From: Dirofilaria immitis
Lineage: Eukaryota > Nematoda > Chromadorea > Rhabditida > Onchocercidae
DNA: 64,000 nt
Assembly (NCBI GenBank): GCA_024305405.1
Contig: JAKNDB010000068.1
Location: forward strand, 5,695,501-5,759,500
Direction of reading: 5' to 3'
This document shows, in pieces, positions 26,901 through 47,207 of this stretch. A program made the position numbers and the translations under genes. Under the pieces are notes generated by a model. It saw nothing but the letters and a program-made list of their open reading frames with translations, was not told the DNA's origin and searched no databases. Numbering within the stretch: position 1 is the first letter of the stretch; each line of letters starts with the position of its first letter.

Positions 26901-27129
26901 CAAGTTTGTGACAGTTCGCCGAGAAAATGTTTTAATTAAGTTTCAACTGAAAGTTTTAATTAAGCATAGAATAGTTGGGTCACACAGATTTGTTACTAAC
27001 TGTTATAATTTAAAAATTTTAGCGCATACTTTTTTTCAGAAATTAAAAGCAGTTTTAACGCCTCATCGATTGGATCGTAGCAACAATAAGAAAATGATCG
27101 GATTCGTGCCAAATGAAATAAATTTGTAA
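20984..27129 (+). CDS. dat-1: Sodium-dependent monoamine transporter, SLC6 family (DAT-1-like)
   Basis: A 12-TM plasma-membrane symporter that clears a monoamine using Na+ and Cl- gradients; the closest match I recall is C. elegans dopamine transporter DAT-1. Exons: 20984-21167 (cytosolic N-terminus, RETW, TM1 with [13 protein letters not shown]), 21386-21519 (TM2, [12 protein letters not shown]), 21831-21990 (TM3, [11 protein letters not shown]), 22289-22375, 22709-22871 ([11 protein letters not shown]), 23274-23422 ([15 protein letters not shown]), 23814-23893 ([14 protein letters not shown]), 24522-24589 and 24691-24743 (FSVLGYMSC), about 24934-25052 ([26 protein letters not shown]), 25341-25466 ([16 protein letters not shown]), about 25786-25885, 26240-26340, 26484-26650 and a last exon near 27040-27129. 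The Asp in TM1 (VDLANVW) is the amine-binding Asp that marks monoamine carriers. One T-run (25010-25016) is one base short. The start is the first ATG in frame; upstream exons are possible. An acceptor at 24690 reads CAT instead of CAG. Confidence 0.85.
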
Positions 27130-28263
27130 TGGCATTTCCTAAAAATGATGCGCTTCATTAAATTGTAATAACACACATACATCCGGACACCCTGACTAGA
27201 AATTGGTTTTTAACTACAAATCAAATTACGAATTAATAAAATGGAAATTGCCAGTACAAATAATTGAACAATTTCAATTTCAGCAATCCCTTTCACACCG
27301 AATCACTCCTTCCTTAACCTTGCTATTGATATGAAATTGAAAATGCATTTCTATGATGGTTCAAGATTGGCGATCTTATCGCTTGGATTCGTAGTTCTTA
27401 CTGTCTATTTCATAATGATAAAAAAAAAAAAATTGCACCCACACATCAATCCCATTATCCCTTTTTGTCACAAATTAGAAATTAACGATCTTCCATTGCA
27501 GCTATCTCAACTGCCATTTAGAATTATGACAAAATAATCCAAGAATTGCTTGACAGATCATTATTTTGTGAATTGATGGAAATAGTAATTTAAAAAGCAT
27601 ATCACCAAAAATCATGAAAATCATTCAAACCGAAGCCAAAGACAAGAAAAGTGCAGTTCAGATCAATGGATTAAAAAGGATAATTCCAATACATTGCCAA
27701 GTGCCTGCGAAGCTTTTTCAGCAAATCGGTCCCATACTTGAATATCAAAAAAGCATTAAAATTTTGTTCGAAATGAACCACGTTTATTTCAACAAAAAGC
27801 TTTTAAATATTACAGAAAGAAAAAATGGAAAGCAAAAACTTTTTGACTAAGAAAAGTCTTTAAATCAATTTTCGGAAATATTTCAAAGAAAAAAAAACTA
27901 AAAGCTATTTAAAGTAAAGAACACACACAAGGATAGAACTTTGAAAAAAAAACAAATTCATCCCTGCGTAATTTTGTAATAACTACATGCAACTAAGAAG
28001 TGAAGATCGGAATTTGAAATCCACAAATAGAAAAAATAAAACGGATCAATCGGAGAGGACTTATTCGCACATTTATCAAGTTATTAAGTTAATTTGAAAA
28101 TAAGTTATGCTCATTTTCTGATTAGATCTATATATGTATATCTCTAATATCAAAATATTATAAATAAAAACGATTTCACGAAATTGTCCAGTCCACAAAA
28201 CAAATAAGTCCAGAACGAAAAACAAAACAAACAAATGATTTCAAACAAATGAAAAGAAAGTCA
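27130..28263. other. Gap between transporter and HSP110 (convergent 3' ends)
   Basis: Both neighbours end here, so it is 3'-flank sequence. A 78-codon ATG frame at 27614-27850 (MKIIQTEAKDKKSAV...) is the only one of note. It has no recognisable domain and a plain Lys-rich composition, and I treat it as probably spurious. Nothing else seen. Confidence 0.5.
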
Positions 28264-35879
<7,616 letters not shown>

Positions 35880-35883
35880 CTAC

Positions 35884-36150
35884 CCACGGAAAATTTGGAC
35901 CACTGCGCTAAATCTGGAAAATGTAACCTTATGGATAATTTAGATGACATCGGGAAACTTGGATAATGCCTACTCGCGTGGAATATGGATAACGTTCTGG
36001 TCGCGGGAAATCTGGACAATATCCATCCGCAGAAAATCTGAATAACGCTTAGAAACTGAGCCTGAGTAACGTCTGATCTCGGGAAGTCTGGATAATGTTC
36101 CACTCGCGGAAATTTGGACATCGTTCACCGAGGGAAATCTGGATAAACCC
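35884..36150. repeat. Degenerate minisatellite, unit about 26 bp
   Basis: Roughly nine variable copies of a unit like CGGGAAATCTGGATAAT followed by G-x-CCACTCG. Clear units start near 35951, 35977, 36005, 36077, 36104 and 36130. The unit is rich in CpG and much less AT-rich than the surroundings. The 96- and 60-codon minus-strand frames here are the repeat translated and show the same period, so they are not called as genes. Confidence 0.85.
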
Positions 36151-36154
36151 ACCG

Positions 36155-36420
36155 CTGTTTATAAATCCCAGCAACCCGCCACTCTCTCACCACTGCGACG
36201 TCCAGTAAGACACGGGTCGGCGGCAGCATCCGCTACCCAATTGATTTGGTCGCGAAGTTTCGAGAACATTGCCGAACGGTAGATTGTTGTACTTACACTC
36301 ACGAAAGAGACAAATGGAAAAAAATAAAGGGTAACAGAGAAAGAGAGAAAACGGAGATAGAAGAAAGAGGAGAAAGAGAAGAGAGAATAGATTGGGACGT
36401 AGAAACAAACTAGGCGCTGA
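36155..36420 (+). promoter_or_regulatory. TATA/initiator-like CpG island next to the minisatellite
   Basis: Just after the minisatellite there is TTTATAAATC (near 36160) and about 25-30 bp later a CT-rich initiator-like TCTCTCACCACTG. A CpG-rich segment with a GGTCGGCGGCAGC stretch follows, then a purine-only tract near 36305-36400 (GAAAGAGAGAAAACGGAG). This arrangement resembles a promoter with upstream enhancer repeats, or the LTR/leader of a retroelement. No flanking gag/pol was found, so function is inferred only. Confidence 0.35.
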
Positions 36421-38060
36421 AGAAATTTCCCGAAAATATGAAGCCGCTATGCAAATCTTCTGTTTCCTTCTGATGATTTTTTGAATAAAGAAAGTTTATT
36501 TCTTATTGAAATACACTTTAATTGTTTGTGTGCAGGGATTTAAAATACTACCGTAATAGAAATAACAATAGATTAAAGGTCATGCTTACGATGTACGCAA
36601 GAAAAGAAATCAAATTAAACAGTGTTAATTTTCTTTGCAAACATGTATAACCATTTAAAGCCTTTTAATGAGTAAAAAGAGTGACAATAAATGTGTACGG
36701 CAAATTTAATTGACATTTTGTCATAAGTTTTTATAAACTAAAATACTGGAAAAGTACATAAACTCATCACTATGAAATACAGTACAACATAACAGGCTAA
36801 ACTGAAGCAAAATAAATGCATTGCAACGACTTGTGGCATGAAAATTGATGTTTCCATCAAGTATTCCAAGACCATCCGATTCGAGGTCCATAAAAATCTT
36901 GTTCCGCATGAAGTGAATCCTTCAATTAATGTTTCATTCTTACCTTTCCATGTATTTCTAATTTTTCTGAAGCTGAATAAGAGATTTTGGAATTAACTGG
37001 AACAAATGTAATTCTTCGTGAAGATCATAAATCAAGATTACTTTTCCTAAGCATAGAGTTAAATAAATGAACGAAATCTGGAAAATTTACGGATTATTGG
37101 CCTATTCATTTTTCATCAAAAAGACATGGGAAAGTTTAATACACATAGATACTATTTATCAGTATATGAAGAAGCATATGGATAAATAGATACAGTACAA
37201 CTGATAAATGCACATTTATGATATTTATACCAAGAATCTTCGCTTATTAATTATAATAGAAATTGGACAAGAAGAAAAGAGAACTTATCGAAAATCTAAA
37301 GCGAAGGCTATTTTAACACAGCCGGACGAGTTATCTGGAACTTGTCTAATAGATCATGGTGCTATGCTTTATACCAATTTATACATTTGTTGTAGTTTAA
37401 ACATCTTCGTCTTTTCTATCTTCGATTTATTTGAACTAGAGAAATAGTACAAAAAGTTTTAAAATAAGTCGAGAAATCAATCAGGGATTAGTAGAAATAT
37501 AATTTAAAGCGGTATTAGAATACATTGATTTTGACGTGAATCGAAACAAAGGCGCATCATTTCCATGTAAATTTCCTTCGCATATATTTTGAAATGTGAC
37601 AGCAGGAACGTTTAAATGATGGAAAGAAATTAGAATGTAGTCTTATGCGGAATTATGATTCATACATTTTCCATTCTTTTTTAATTTTATTATTGCATAA
37701 ATTAGGACTAATTCGCATAAAGTTAATAATTAATTACATTGTTACGCACGCGTAGTTAAACTATGCGTCTCGTGTGCGTTAAATTTCGTTTGTTTGTATA
37801 TAAGCTACTTAATTACTGGTTTCATTTTTTTCAGCTCTCTTTCGACAATGTTTTCTGATAGTTTCGAAAATATTTATCACAAATTAATGACTCTATATTA
37901 ATTAGGAAATGAAGTGTTATGATATAGAATATAATAATATAATTAGAGGTATGTTTTCAAATATTATCGTTTTATAGAAGATATTACTCATTTATTTATT
38001 TATTTTTTCGTTTTATAGAATATGCTACTTATTTATTTAGTTTTCAAATATTTTTTTCAG
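36421..38060. other. Upstream region of KSR
   Basis: No gene recognised. Short frames at 36721-36909 (-) and 37208-37447 (+) have no domain. Noted elements: a CpG-containing near-palindrome at about 37744-37780 (ACGCGTAGTTAAACTATGCG core), a TATATAAGC box at about 37797-37805, and an imperfect 40-bp duplication around 37966-38040 (CGTTTTATAGAA repeated). Confidence 0.45.
38050..38060 (+). promoter_or_regulatory. Probable spliced-leader trans-splice acceptor of KSR
   Basis: ATTTTTTTCAG ends at 38060, ten bases before the KSR start ATG at 38071, with an AT-rich outron upstream. This is the usual layout of SL1 acceptors in nematodes. It could also be a normal cis-acceptor if there is an upstream non-coding exon. 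Confidence 0.55.
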
Positions 38061-38070
38061 AACTTGCAGA

Positions 38071-41000
38071 ATGCCAAACTCGGCATTACAAGTTGGCCAT
38101 ACGGATTGGTCACAAAAAGTTGATCAAAGTTTGCATGCTATTGATATAATTGGAAGGAAATTAGTTATTGGACGTTCAACATGTAAAAATCCCGGTTCCG
38201 AACTTATTTTAATACAGCTTGAGGTTCGTATTTCTTTTGACATCATCACTGTTGATATGAATATATTTTTTTCCTTAAATTGGCTTTTTTTGAAACAGAC
38301 AATTTTGGTAAATTATAAGACTTAGAATAATCAAATGTATTAATAAGTTCTCGATAATTGTGAATGTATTAGCAATAAATATTTTGGTGAGGATATTTCT
38401 ATTATTCTAATGTGAATTCAATAGAGCACACATAAGAGAAATGATTTATTAGGAGGAAATAAGATAAATTTATTCCGGTATTGATTTTTGTATTATTTAT
38501 AAAAAGTCGAGAAATGATCTGGGCAAAAATACTCTTTACCCATGAAAAAAAAATTATAATGTTCATGTTCTCTCTTATTTTATAGTGTTTCCCTTTTGTA
38601 TGGAAAAATTTGAATGATCTATTTCAGGCAAAATTAATTCGACATGCTTCACAAATATGTTATATAAATCAACGTTATCGGGGTACGAAATATCCATCTC
38701 TTAATGAATGGCTAACATATGTGAATTTGTTGCCAACCGAAATTGTTGCTGTTTTAGAATGCTTGCAAACATTTTATGTATTGATTACTGTGAACGACAA
38801 AAGGTAGCAAAAATTGTTTGTTTTCCATGAAATATTTTCGATGATTACTAAGCTGCAACACGAAAATATATTGTTTAAAAAAACTCATAAACTGAACTTC
38901 TTATTGAAAATGATTATATGATGCAATCTGTCTATGGGTAATCACAATTTTGCGATATATTTTTGATGTGGGATTAATATAACTAGAGAGAAAGGAAGGA
39001 CGGAATTAACGTATCTCTGCAAAAACTCAACGTCAAATTTTTTCATATTTCGTATATGTTGTGTCTTATCTATAAAAATGACCAATGAACAGTGATTAAT
39101 ATTCATACTATTAAGTAAAAATGAATAATCTCTATAGTGCTTGGCAGATAGCCATTGTGATACAGAATTTGTGATTTCTTTACCAGTTTTAATGATATAT
39201 CAAAGTGTTGCAAAGCAAAAAATATTTTCTGTAATAACGTAGAATAAACAAGTGATTGGATCCATTTCATTTCTCCATTAATTTCAGTACAAGTTTATTA
39301 ATTTGTAATTCAGATATTTCATTATCAAATTATTATACGGAATATTTTGCTATATTTATTTTTAATTGCAGCTTCTGGATATTACCGAGAGGTTTCGATT
39401 CACACTGGATGGCCGTCGTAGGTTGCGCAGGTCATCATATTCATTGCGAAGTTATATTTCAAAATGGAAAGGTTGCTTATAGGAATTTTTTAATATTTAA
39501 ATATGATTCATTTTGGATATGTATATCATTCACTCTTGGAATATTTTATCTTCGAAGATTTCGTTTAATAATTTAAAACAATTTTGGACATTTTTGTGTG
39601 AATATTTCGTTGTGTTTCTTTGCTTATTTAAAGGAATCTTGAAAAATGATATTCTTAACAAAACTTGTAATGTCTCAATTTCTTGTGCTTCTTCAGATTG
39701 CTCAATTTATTTGTAGTAGTCGTAAGATTTTTTATTGATCATGACAATTTTTTTATTTGATAAGATATTAGGATAGTTCCATATTCGTGAAAATGACGTA
39801 TTTGTTGTTCGATCTTTGACACTCATTCTTTTAAAAGAATATGTATTACATATTTCACCAGTCGTTTAACTGTAATAACTAAATTAAAAGTATTAATAAA
39901 ACTAGTGTTAATGAATGCAGTAGAAATAATTACTGGTTAATATTTACAGATGAAGGATATGAGCCAATTCGCTCGTTTAGTGATAGAGATTTATGTTGGA
40001 TGAGTTTCGATCATTCAACTTCGAGTGACAGTAGAACTTTTGCATATGAAAATACTGCAGAGTCAAGTGCCAGCGATTCTGGTTCAGGTACGAGTGATAC
40101 AGCAGCTTTATTTTCATTTTTCTAATGTCTTATTTGTCTGTCGATATTTTGTTTTTTTCTTTAGGTTTCTCTAATTGTTTGAATTTTCAGGTGTGGGATC
40201 GAATTTGTCCCAATCATCACTTCCAACAACGACGCCACCAGCAAGCCCAAATGTTACGGTAATCAATGCAACGCTTTGTAGTACGCTTAATGTCTTTCCA
40301 AGGTTGGTAAAAAGTTGGTTTATTTTGGATTACTTTGCATCAGTATTAGTCGCTGTGCGTTTTCTCACCAGTGCTACTGTTTGCATTGTAATACTTTCTC
40401 TTTCTGCTTATGTTGTTTGTAGATCTATCAATTAGATTATCACTTATGTCTTTGTAGTATTCAATTTAAATCAATGTCTACAATTTTGGTTCATTTGCTT
40501 CCGAATTCGTGTATTTTTAGAAGTGTTAGTGAAAAGGCATCAGTTCCAAATCGTCTGTCGACGACGAGCTTAATAACGGATGGCCTAATGCGCTCACATT
40601 CTCATGAATCGAATCTCCAATATACTGTTAATAGCAGTAGGGGAAGTGGATTGACAAGGTACATCAATTTTTTTAATATTTTTCTCAAAAGATTTCGGTA
40701 TTAATACTTTAAAAAAAACGATTAGACTATGATTCTAGCATTATGTCGTGTTAACACGAAAAGCCAGCAATGAAATTTTTACTTTCATTTCAAGTTTTCA
40801 GTTCGCGTTCAATTAATGATTGTTTATCGGTAGTAAATCGTGGGGCAATGTTGAATCCATTATCTTCACATTTAAGTTATACGGGCCAAGTGGCAAGTAA
40901 GTTTTTTTCTTTTTTAAACTTGGTTTTGAAGTTCGAAGATTTGAGATTTTCGAATTTTGAACTGTCAAGATCAAAATGCAAGTATTATGTTAACATTTCA

Positions 41001-44000
41001 GATACAATGCCTCGAACACCGAAGACTGCTCGTGCTAAGCACTCGATCCCTCATCAATGGCATCGACGAAAAGGTTTCCGTATTTCCACTGAAAATTGTC
41101 ACTTCTGTCAACGGCAATTAAATTTTTCAGCGAATATGAGAAATGTAAATCTTGCAAGTAAGTTTACAGTAGAAATTTCACTATATTAGGGAACTCTTAA
41201 AACACATTTTTCCTTTCGTCAATTTTATAATAGTACAATTTTATCTAAATTCAAGATTAGGTCTGTAAATTTGATTATTTGAAAGAAAACTGAAAATTTA
41301 CTACTTAACTTAGTTCATTTCCTTGACATAAATGAAATGAGTATAATATAGATGGAAGGTACATCCTCATTGTAAGGAGAAAATTGGTGATTCATGCGGC
41401 CTTACTCCTGCTTATCTGAAACAGGCACTGAAAGAAATGTTCATGAAAGATCCCGGAAATGTGAGTTTGTTTTTGAAATATTGCAAATATGAATCGTTCT
41501 ATAATGAATCCTTTTATTTGCTGCGAAATGTTATTTTTCATTTTTTTTTGTTTTCCGAATTTTTTTGCTGATCAGCATTATTTAGATCTTAGCTTGTGTT
41601 TGTGACCTCAGTTTGCGCCAGTTTCAAGTTCAGTGAATGGAATTTGCATTTTATAATATTCAACAGTTTATAGGATGGTTGGACACCATCGGAGTACACA
41701 TCTCCATCGCAGCAGGTATTTCCTTTCGATCCTGCCGATAGTTCATCAAGCACGAACAGTTCGGCACCTTCAACGCCGGCTTTCGCAGCTGTATATTCCA
41801 GTAATTTTTTTCTAATTTCTATTACGAGTTGAATATTATTAACCTTTGAGGAAATAAGTTTTATTAAAATAGAAATCTAATAAAAATATTAAAGGTGCTC
41901 ACCATAATCTCAGGTAGGATTAGGATGTTATGATTTTGCTAGTATGAGCATGTTACTTTTTCATGCTACTTTAAAATTTGGAAAATTTTTAAAACATTGT
42001 AATTTTTTGCAGCTACGCTTCCAACATCTGGTCCATTTTTATTGCCGTCAGCACCTCCTTCATCATACAGATGTAATTTTGACTTTCCAGAAGCAGTTCC
42101 CGAACTGCCTGATATTGTTGTAGAAAGTAGTGGCAGGTAAATCACCAGTAATTGTAATTTTTTATTGCTGAAGCAAATCTGATTTCAAAATCGTGAAATT
42201 TCTTTTTCAAAAAGGAAAATGGCATCATTTGTAAAAAAAAAATTGAAAAGATCAGAGTTGCGAATGCTCATCTTACTCTGTAAAAAGCATTCTTCATATC
42301 TTTAATCAGCAAATTAAAGAATATAAAATTCAATTAAATTTGAAACATTGGAAGTTTTTATTTCTGTATTAGGCCATTACTGTTGTTACCGCTATGCTTG
42401 ATAATAACTTGAAACATGAGAATTCTATGATGCATTTTCTTATACATTAAATGTCTTCAGTGAACAGCAACGGTTGATTTCATCGCAAGGTTCAGACTGC
42501 ACAGTAAATTCCAGTGGTACTATTGTTCTTGGTGCTTCAGAAGGTTCTGAAGGTACTTTATGCATTGACTCAGTGGGGAGCAGTGGCAGCAATTTTGATA
42601 ATCGGGTTAGATCTCATTTTTATTCATGTTAGTTCGATTTTTTTAAATTAATAAGAACTGAAAATTTGATAGTATTTTCAGGAAGAATTGGACATAAAGT
42701 TAAGTCCCAACTCGGCTTGCTCATTGAATCGAGATAGATGGAGTAATGGAACAATTAGAGTACCAAATAGCTGGAATGATTTCACTATTCCGTTCAGTCA
42801 GATCGAATTCAAGAAACAAAGTCTGGTTGGAAAAGGACGTTTTGGGAGGTATTTGATAATTGCTGATAAATGAAATATGATGCTAAAATTGATAACTTTT
42901 GAAATTAAGATTTTGAATTTCTCATCCTCCAATTTTAAATGATTTACTAAAATAATTGTTTAAATGTTCCTGTTCTGTTCTGCACGTAAATGAAACATGA
43001 TTTCGATTACGTAAAAGTCAGTTGTGAATAATTTATTGTTTTCAAGGTATACAGAGCAAATTGGTATGGTGATGTAGCAGTAAAATTGCTGAATATGGAT
43101 CATGTGGATGAAGAAAAACAGTTAGAAGCTTTCAAAGTAATTTCTTTAAATTGTGACTAATATTCTCTTATTTAATGAACATTGACATTTGAGAATTGCA
43201 AAAAAAATTAAAAATTTTTTTCGTCATAAGTGGGGAATCTTATGAATACAAAATAAACATCATGCCTCTTTTTTAAGTTAAAGCAGTATGGTGGATACTT
43301 TGGATGTAGATTTTCTTTCAGGAAGATTCAATTCATGAAATTTCTGAATCAAATTTATTAAGCTTTGGATGTTTCTATGAAAGCATGATTTTTTGCAGAT
43401 GGAAGTCGCATCGTTTAAGAATACACGGCATGACAATATAGTCCTTTTTTGGGTTACACTTTTGATCAACATAAGTTAGGTATTGTTATGCATTATTGTA
43501 AAGGCCGGCCTCTGCATCAGTTACTTCACGACCATCACGAGAAATTCGATTGCACTGAGATCGTTTATTTTGCTACACAAATATGTCAGGTAAGTTTTTA
43601 ATCACTGGAATCAATTACTAGAATTCTAAGAAAATGCTGGAATCGAGCAGCTTTAAAAATGAAGGAGTCAACACTCAGGTAAACGTCTTTATCCCATAAA
43701 CTTGACTAAAAAATGGTGAGATGGTGAAAATCAAGATATTTCATTCAATTTTTTACTTTAATTAAGATTTTCAATGTATTTAGGGAGTATCTTATTTGCA
43801 CACAAAAAGATTATTCATAAAGATCTACGAACGAAAAATATTTTTGTGGAAAGTCGGAATCGTATCGTTATCACCGATTTTGGCCTTTTTAACATGAAGC
43901 GACTTGGTCAGCCACAAAGGTAATTTATTCACTTATTTATTTTTTATGGATTTAAACAAAAGGTTGATATTGAGAAGTTGGTCTTGAATGAACCGAATTT

Positions 44001-44819
44001 TTAAATGAATTTGTTATCAGTTTAGCTGATATTTTAGATAATTTTCTTATAAATATGAAGTTTTTATAGACACTTTAAGTTAGGCAATGCTTAAAACTTT
44101 TTGAAGGAATTTGATGAGACATTTAACATTTACCAGAACTGAAATTTCTTAATATGACCCCAAAGTATATGATAGATTAATGATGTAGTTAAAGTTGCAG
44201 TAAAAAATAAATAAATCAGAATAATTAAGAGATCATGCACTAGTTGTTCCACAATACTGGCTGTCTTATATTGCTCGGAACTAATCAAAGCGCTGTCAGC
44301 CGAACTAGTTCAATTGCCATTCACCGAAAACAGTGACGTTTACGCGTTTGGGTATGTTATGTTAAAAATTTACGATTTCTGTCGTCCTTCACTTGTAATT
44401 TACATTAACAATATGCTTGTAGGACCATCTGGTATGAACTAATGACGTATCGTTTTCCATTCCAAGAACTGCATCCGGATGTCGTCATTTGGAAAGTTGG
44501 ATCTGGTTTCAAAACACCTCTTAGTGATATTTCTGGTCCTCGAGAAGTTAAGGTCAGTAATTGAATTGAAATAATGGAGCACACTTCCTAAAAGTCAAAA
44601 GTTCTCATTAATTTAGGTTTAAATAGTCATGAGAAATGATTGATTCTATTTTAGGATATCCTAATCCAGTGCTGGAACTACATAGCAAAAGAAAGACCGA
44701 CGCTCCGGGATATCTCGGAAATGCTAGAAAGATTTCCGAAAAACGCCTTGCACGCAGCCCTTCATTTCCTGTTTCGCGGAGCTATGAATCTGTTTTTGAA
44801 ATTAATGTCCGTCAGATAG
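38071..44819 (+). CDS. ksr: Kinase suppressor of Ras (KSR)
   Basis: Scaffold of the RAF-MEK-ERK pathway at the plasma membrane. Exons: 38071-38223 (MPNSALQVGHTDWSQ), 38628-38803 (NEWLTYVNLLPTEIVAVLEC, the KSR CA1-like helical region), 39372-39471 (LLDITERFRF), 39950-40087, 40191-40302, 40521-40658, 40802-40896, 41002-41157 plus 41352-41460 (C1-type zinc finger with C-x2-C, C-x2-C, H-x2-C spread over two exons), 41674-41800, 42013-42136, 42461-42605 (Ser/Thr-rich linkers), 42682 to about 42847 (WNDFTIPFSQIEF, GKGRFG), 43047-43136 (VYRANWYGDVAVKLL), 43399-43589, 43784-43919 (HKDLRTKN, TDFGLFNMKRL), 44230-44351, 44423-44552 and 44655-44819. WYGDVAVK, HKDL in place of HRD, and DFGLF are KSR hallmarks. 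Contractions at 38799, 41123, 42846, 43445, 43804 and 44277 explain the frame breaks. The beta-3 Lys is present. Confidence 0.92.
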
Positions 44820-46039
44820 TTCTGAGATAATTCCTCTGTACATTCATTTTTCATGCCTTTTCTTGCTCCTCTTTTTTCCCTCCCTCAGTCTTATCGATAT
44901 TATCATATTAATTGTACTTTGAATTTTTTACTTCAGGGACTTCTCCTACATTCTGCTACCATCATTGCATGAATTCATTTTCTAATAATTACATTAAAAA
45001 TAATCGAAGTCATCCGAAATGAAAGTACCATAACAGGCGAAGTAGATGAACTTTTAAGATCTTTAAATGTGTTAAAGATGAACCGTAACGAATATTTATT
45101 TCTCAAAAAGAGGACGCTTTTACTTTATTAATAAATTTAATGTACTGTATAATGATTTAACTGACATATTGCATTGTTTCATCGTAGTTTAGTGATTAAC
45201 TACTTCTATCAATGCTTCGAACATGTGATATTTCCTGGCATTGCGATGAATAGTGTTGTTGCTAAGATCTGTTTATTCATTGTGATATGACTCCATAACA
45301 TCAGTATTATTATCTTCATTGTTATTACTATTATTTATTAAGGGTTGTACTTAAAATAGATTTGCTCTGTCTTTTCATATCTATTATTGTTTTACATTTC
45401 CTATTATTATTGCATGCACTGGCTACTGCGTATTTCACCTTCCGTATTATTTGACTTCTAATGAATTTATTTCTTTGAATAAAATACAGTGGCATATATT
45501 CGATGCCCGTCGTAAATTTCATAGAAGTTTCGGCTTAATGGGAAATAATGAAAAGATGAAATAGTCCATAACATTGGTCAGTTTAGATAATGTATTTGAT
45601 AAGAATTCCTGGTAATTTTCATGAATGCTAACAGCTAGATATGGTGTAAAATACTGACTTATAAAAGTGCGAAATATCATTAATCAGTGATTGAGTTGGA
45701 CGACTTCGGTTTTAGATGGATTCTAATTAAACCGAGAAACTTGCTGCATTAGAGGTCAAGCAGTCTAAATAAATAACCACAAAACAACATGATCTTAAAA
45801 TATGCCGAAGTGAGGATGTTGTAAATAAGTTTTGCGCCAATTTGAAATTATTAAAATGCCTTAAAAGAACTAAAGTTTGTACCAACTACAAATTATACGC
45901 TTTATCTATCGAGTTGGGACATTCTCATAGAAATGTTCAAGTGGATGATCCTTCTGATAGATTTATTCTATTGTTTTGGGGACATACCAACAACTTATGT
46001 ATACAGATATATATATATTTATGTATGTATCTATGTCTT
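44820..46039. other. Convergent gap between KSR and mrpl-32
   Basis: Both genes end here. KSR's likely polyadenylation signal is among the AATAAA-type motifs near 45129. The frames at 45331-45522 (-) and 45842-46169 (+) are antisense to or flank mrpl-32 and carry no domain. Nothing else seen. Confidence 0.55.
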
Positions 46040-47207
46040 TTATTGTTTGTTGGAAACAGAATTTTCTATAAATTTGGGCTTAAACCAAGTTGGTCGTGGG
46101 ATTCCTAACTCAACAATTCGTTTTCTGTCCGTTCGATCGATCGAAGCTTTTGTATCTTCATCATCCTGATGTATTTCATTCGTGCTGGGGCGTGGATCAT
46201 CCTCGAATTTCACATTTGTTGATTGTTTTTCTCCAATATATGGATTATAGGCCATAATTTTGGATTTCATTAAATTGGTCAATTCGTGTACTTTCTTATA
46301 GCAAGTTGCTGCAATTCAACCAAAATGAAATTATTTACTGCTTCATAAATTACATGGACCAAACAGCTTCAAAACTTCCTAAACTTTCTATTAAAAAAAT
46401 ATAAACTGAATATAATTTTTAAGTTTTCTATGGATTACTCTTTGGATATAATATATTTTTCTTGCTATTATGTCCAAGAATTTTATTCGTACACTATAAC
46501 ATACTTAAGATAGTTTAACATCACAAATCATAAAACATTAGTAAGTGCTACTGATAGCATCCTTCCTAATATTTTTTAAATCAAAAATATTTTTTTAAGC
46601 TAAAACGTACAACTGCCCAAGATGTTTTCAAATGAAAAAACAGTTTTGATAATTCTTCAAAAAATATTCTATTGTAATCAATGAAATTCATCATAATTCT
46701 AAAACTTTTTCCATTCTCCAAATAAAAGAAAACATTACCGCATATTTTCCCATAATCGCGATAACTGCCGCAAACATGACATATTACTAATTTCTTTTTC
46801 AGCTCTAACGTTCTATGTATATCAAATTTACGAGTTACTTTCTTTGCTGAAACCAATCAAACTGATAAAATGTAAATGATAATTTTTCAATTAAATATAC
46901 CAAACTTCGTTCGAATAAAAATTGAATTATGAGATAAACCTTGTCTTCAATTTTAAAAATTTCTGGATAAAAAGTAATATGAATTAAGATAAAATAATAA
47001 TAAACCTTGACATGTTCTAATTTTTGGGACACCCCAAGCGAATCGGAACTTCTCGATGATATCTTGTATATCCCATAACCGTTCAGTATTATTATTATTA
47101 TCGTTTCGTGGCGAAATATCACCACAGAAAGCAAATAATGGTTGTAATTCTTTGCTGTATCGGATCCATGCGTAATGTCGAATAAGGTATTGATTGAAAC
47201 GTTGCAT
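46040..47207 (-). CDS. mrpl-32: Mitochondrial ribosomal protein L32 (bL32m)
   Basis: A component of the large mitoribosomal subunit. Three exons: 47207-47006 (MQRFNQYLIRHYAW..., with WGVPKIRTCQ), 46846-46739 (KKVTRKFDIHRTLELKKK, ICHVCG) and 46308-46040. Reading across the last junction gives CHVC-x8-CATC, a zinc ribbon as in bL32m, then a C-terminal DRKRIVELGIPRPTWFKPKF that matches the RDRKRPSWF tail I recall in human MRPL32. Junction phases agree without any repair. Total length of about 190 residues fits the family. An acceptor-like CCACAG lies about 15 bases before the ATG. It sits 567 bp downstream of rpn-3 on the same strand, so the two could be co-transcribed. Confidence 0.85.

Noticed and set aside
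27614..27850. 78-codon ATG frame between transporter and HSP110
   Set aside because: Lys/Ile-rich, no domain, in the 3' flanks of two convergent genes; could easily be chance.
36155..36420. Complete LTR retrotransposon
   Set aside because: Only a promoter-like segment is visible; no second LTR, primer-binding site I could verify, gag, protease or reverse transcriptase was found.
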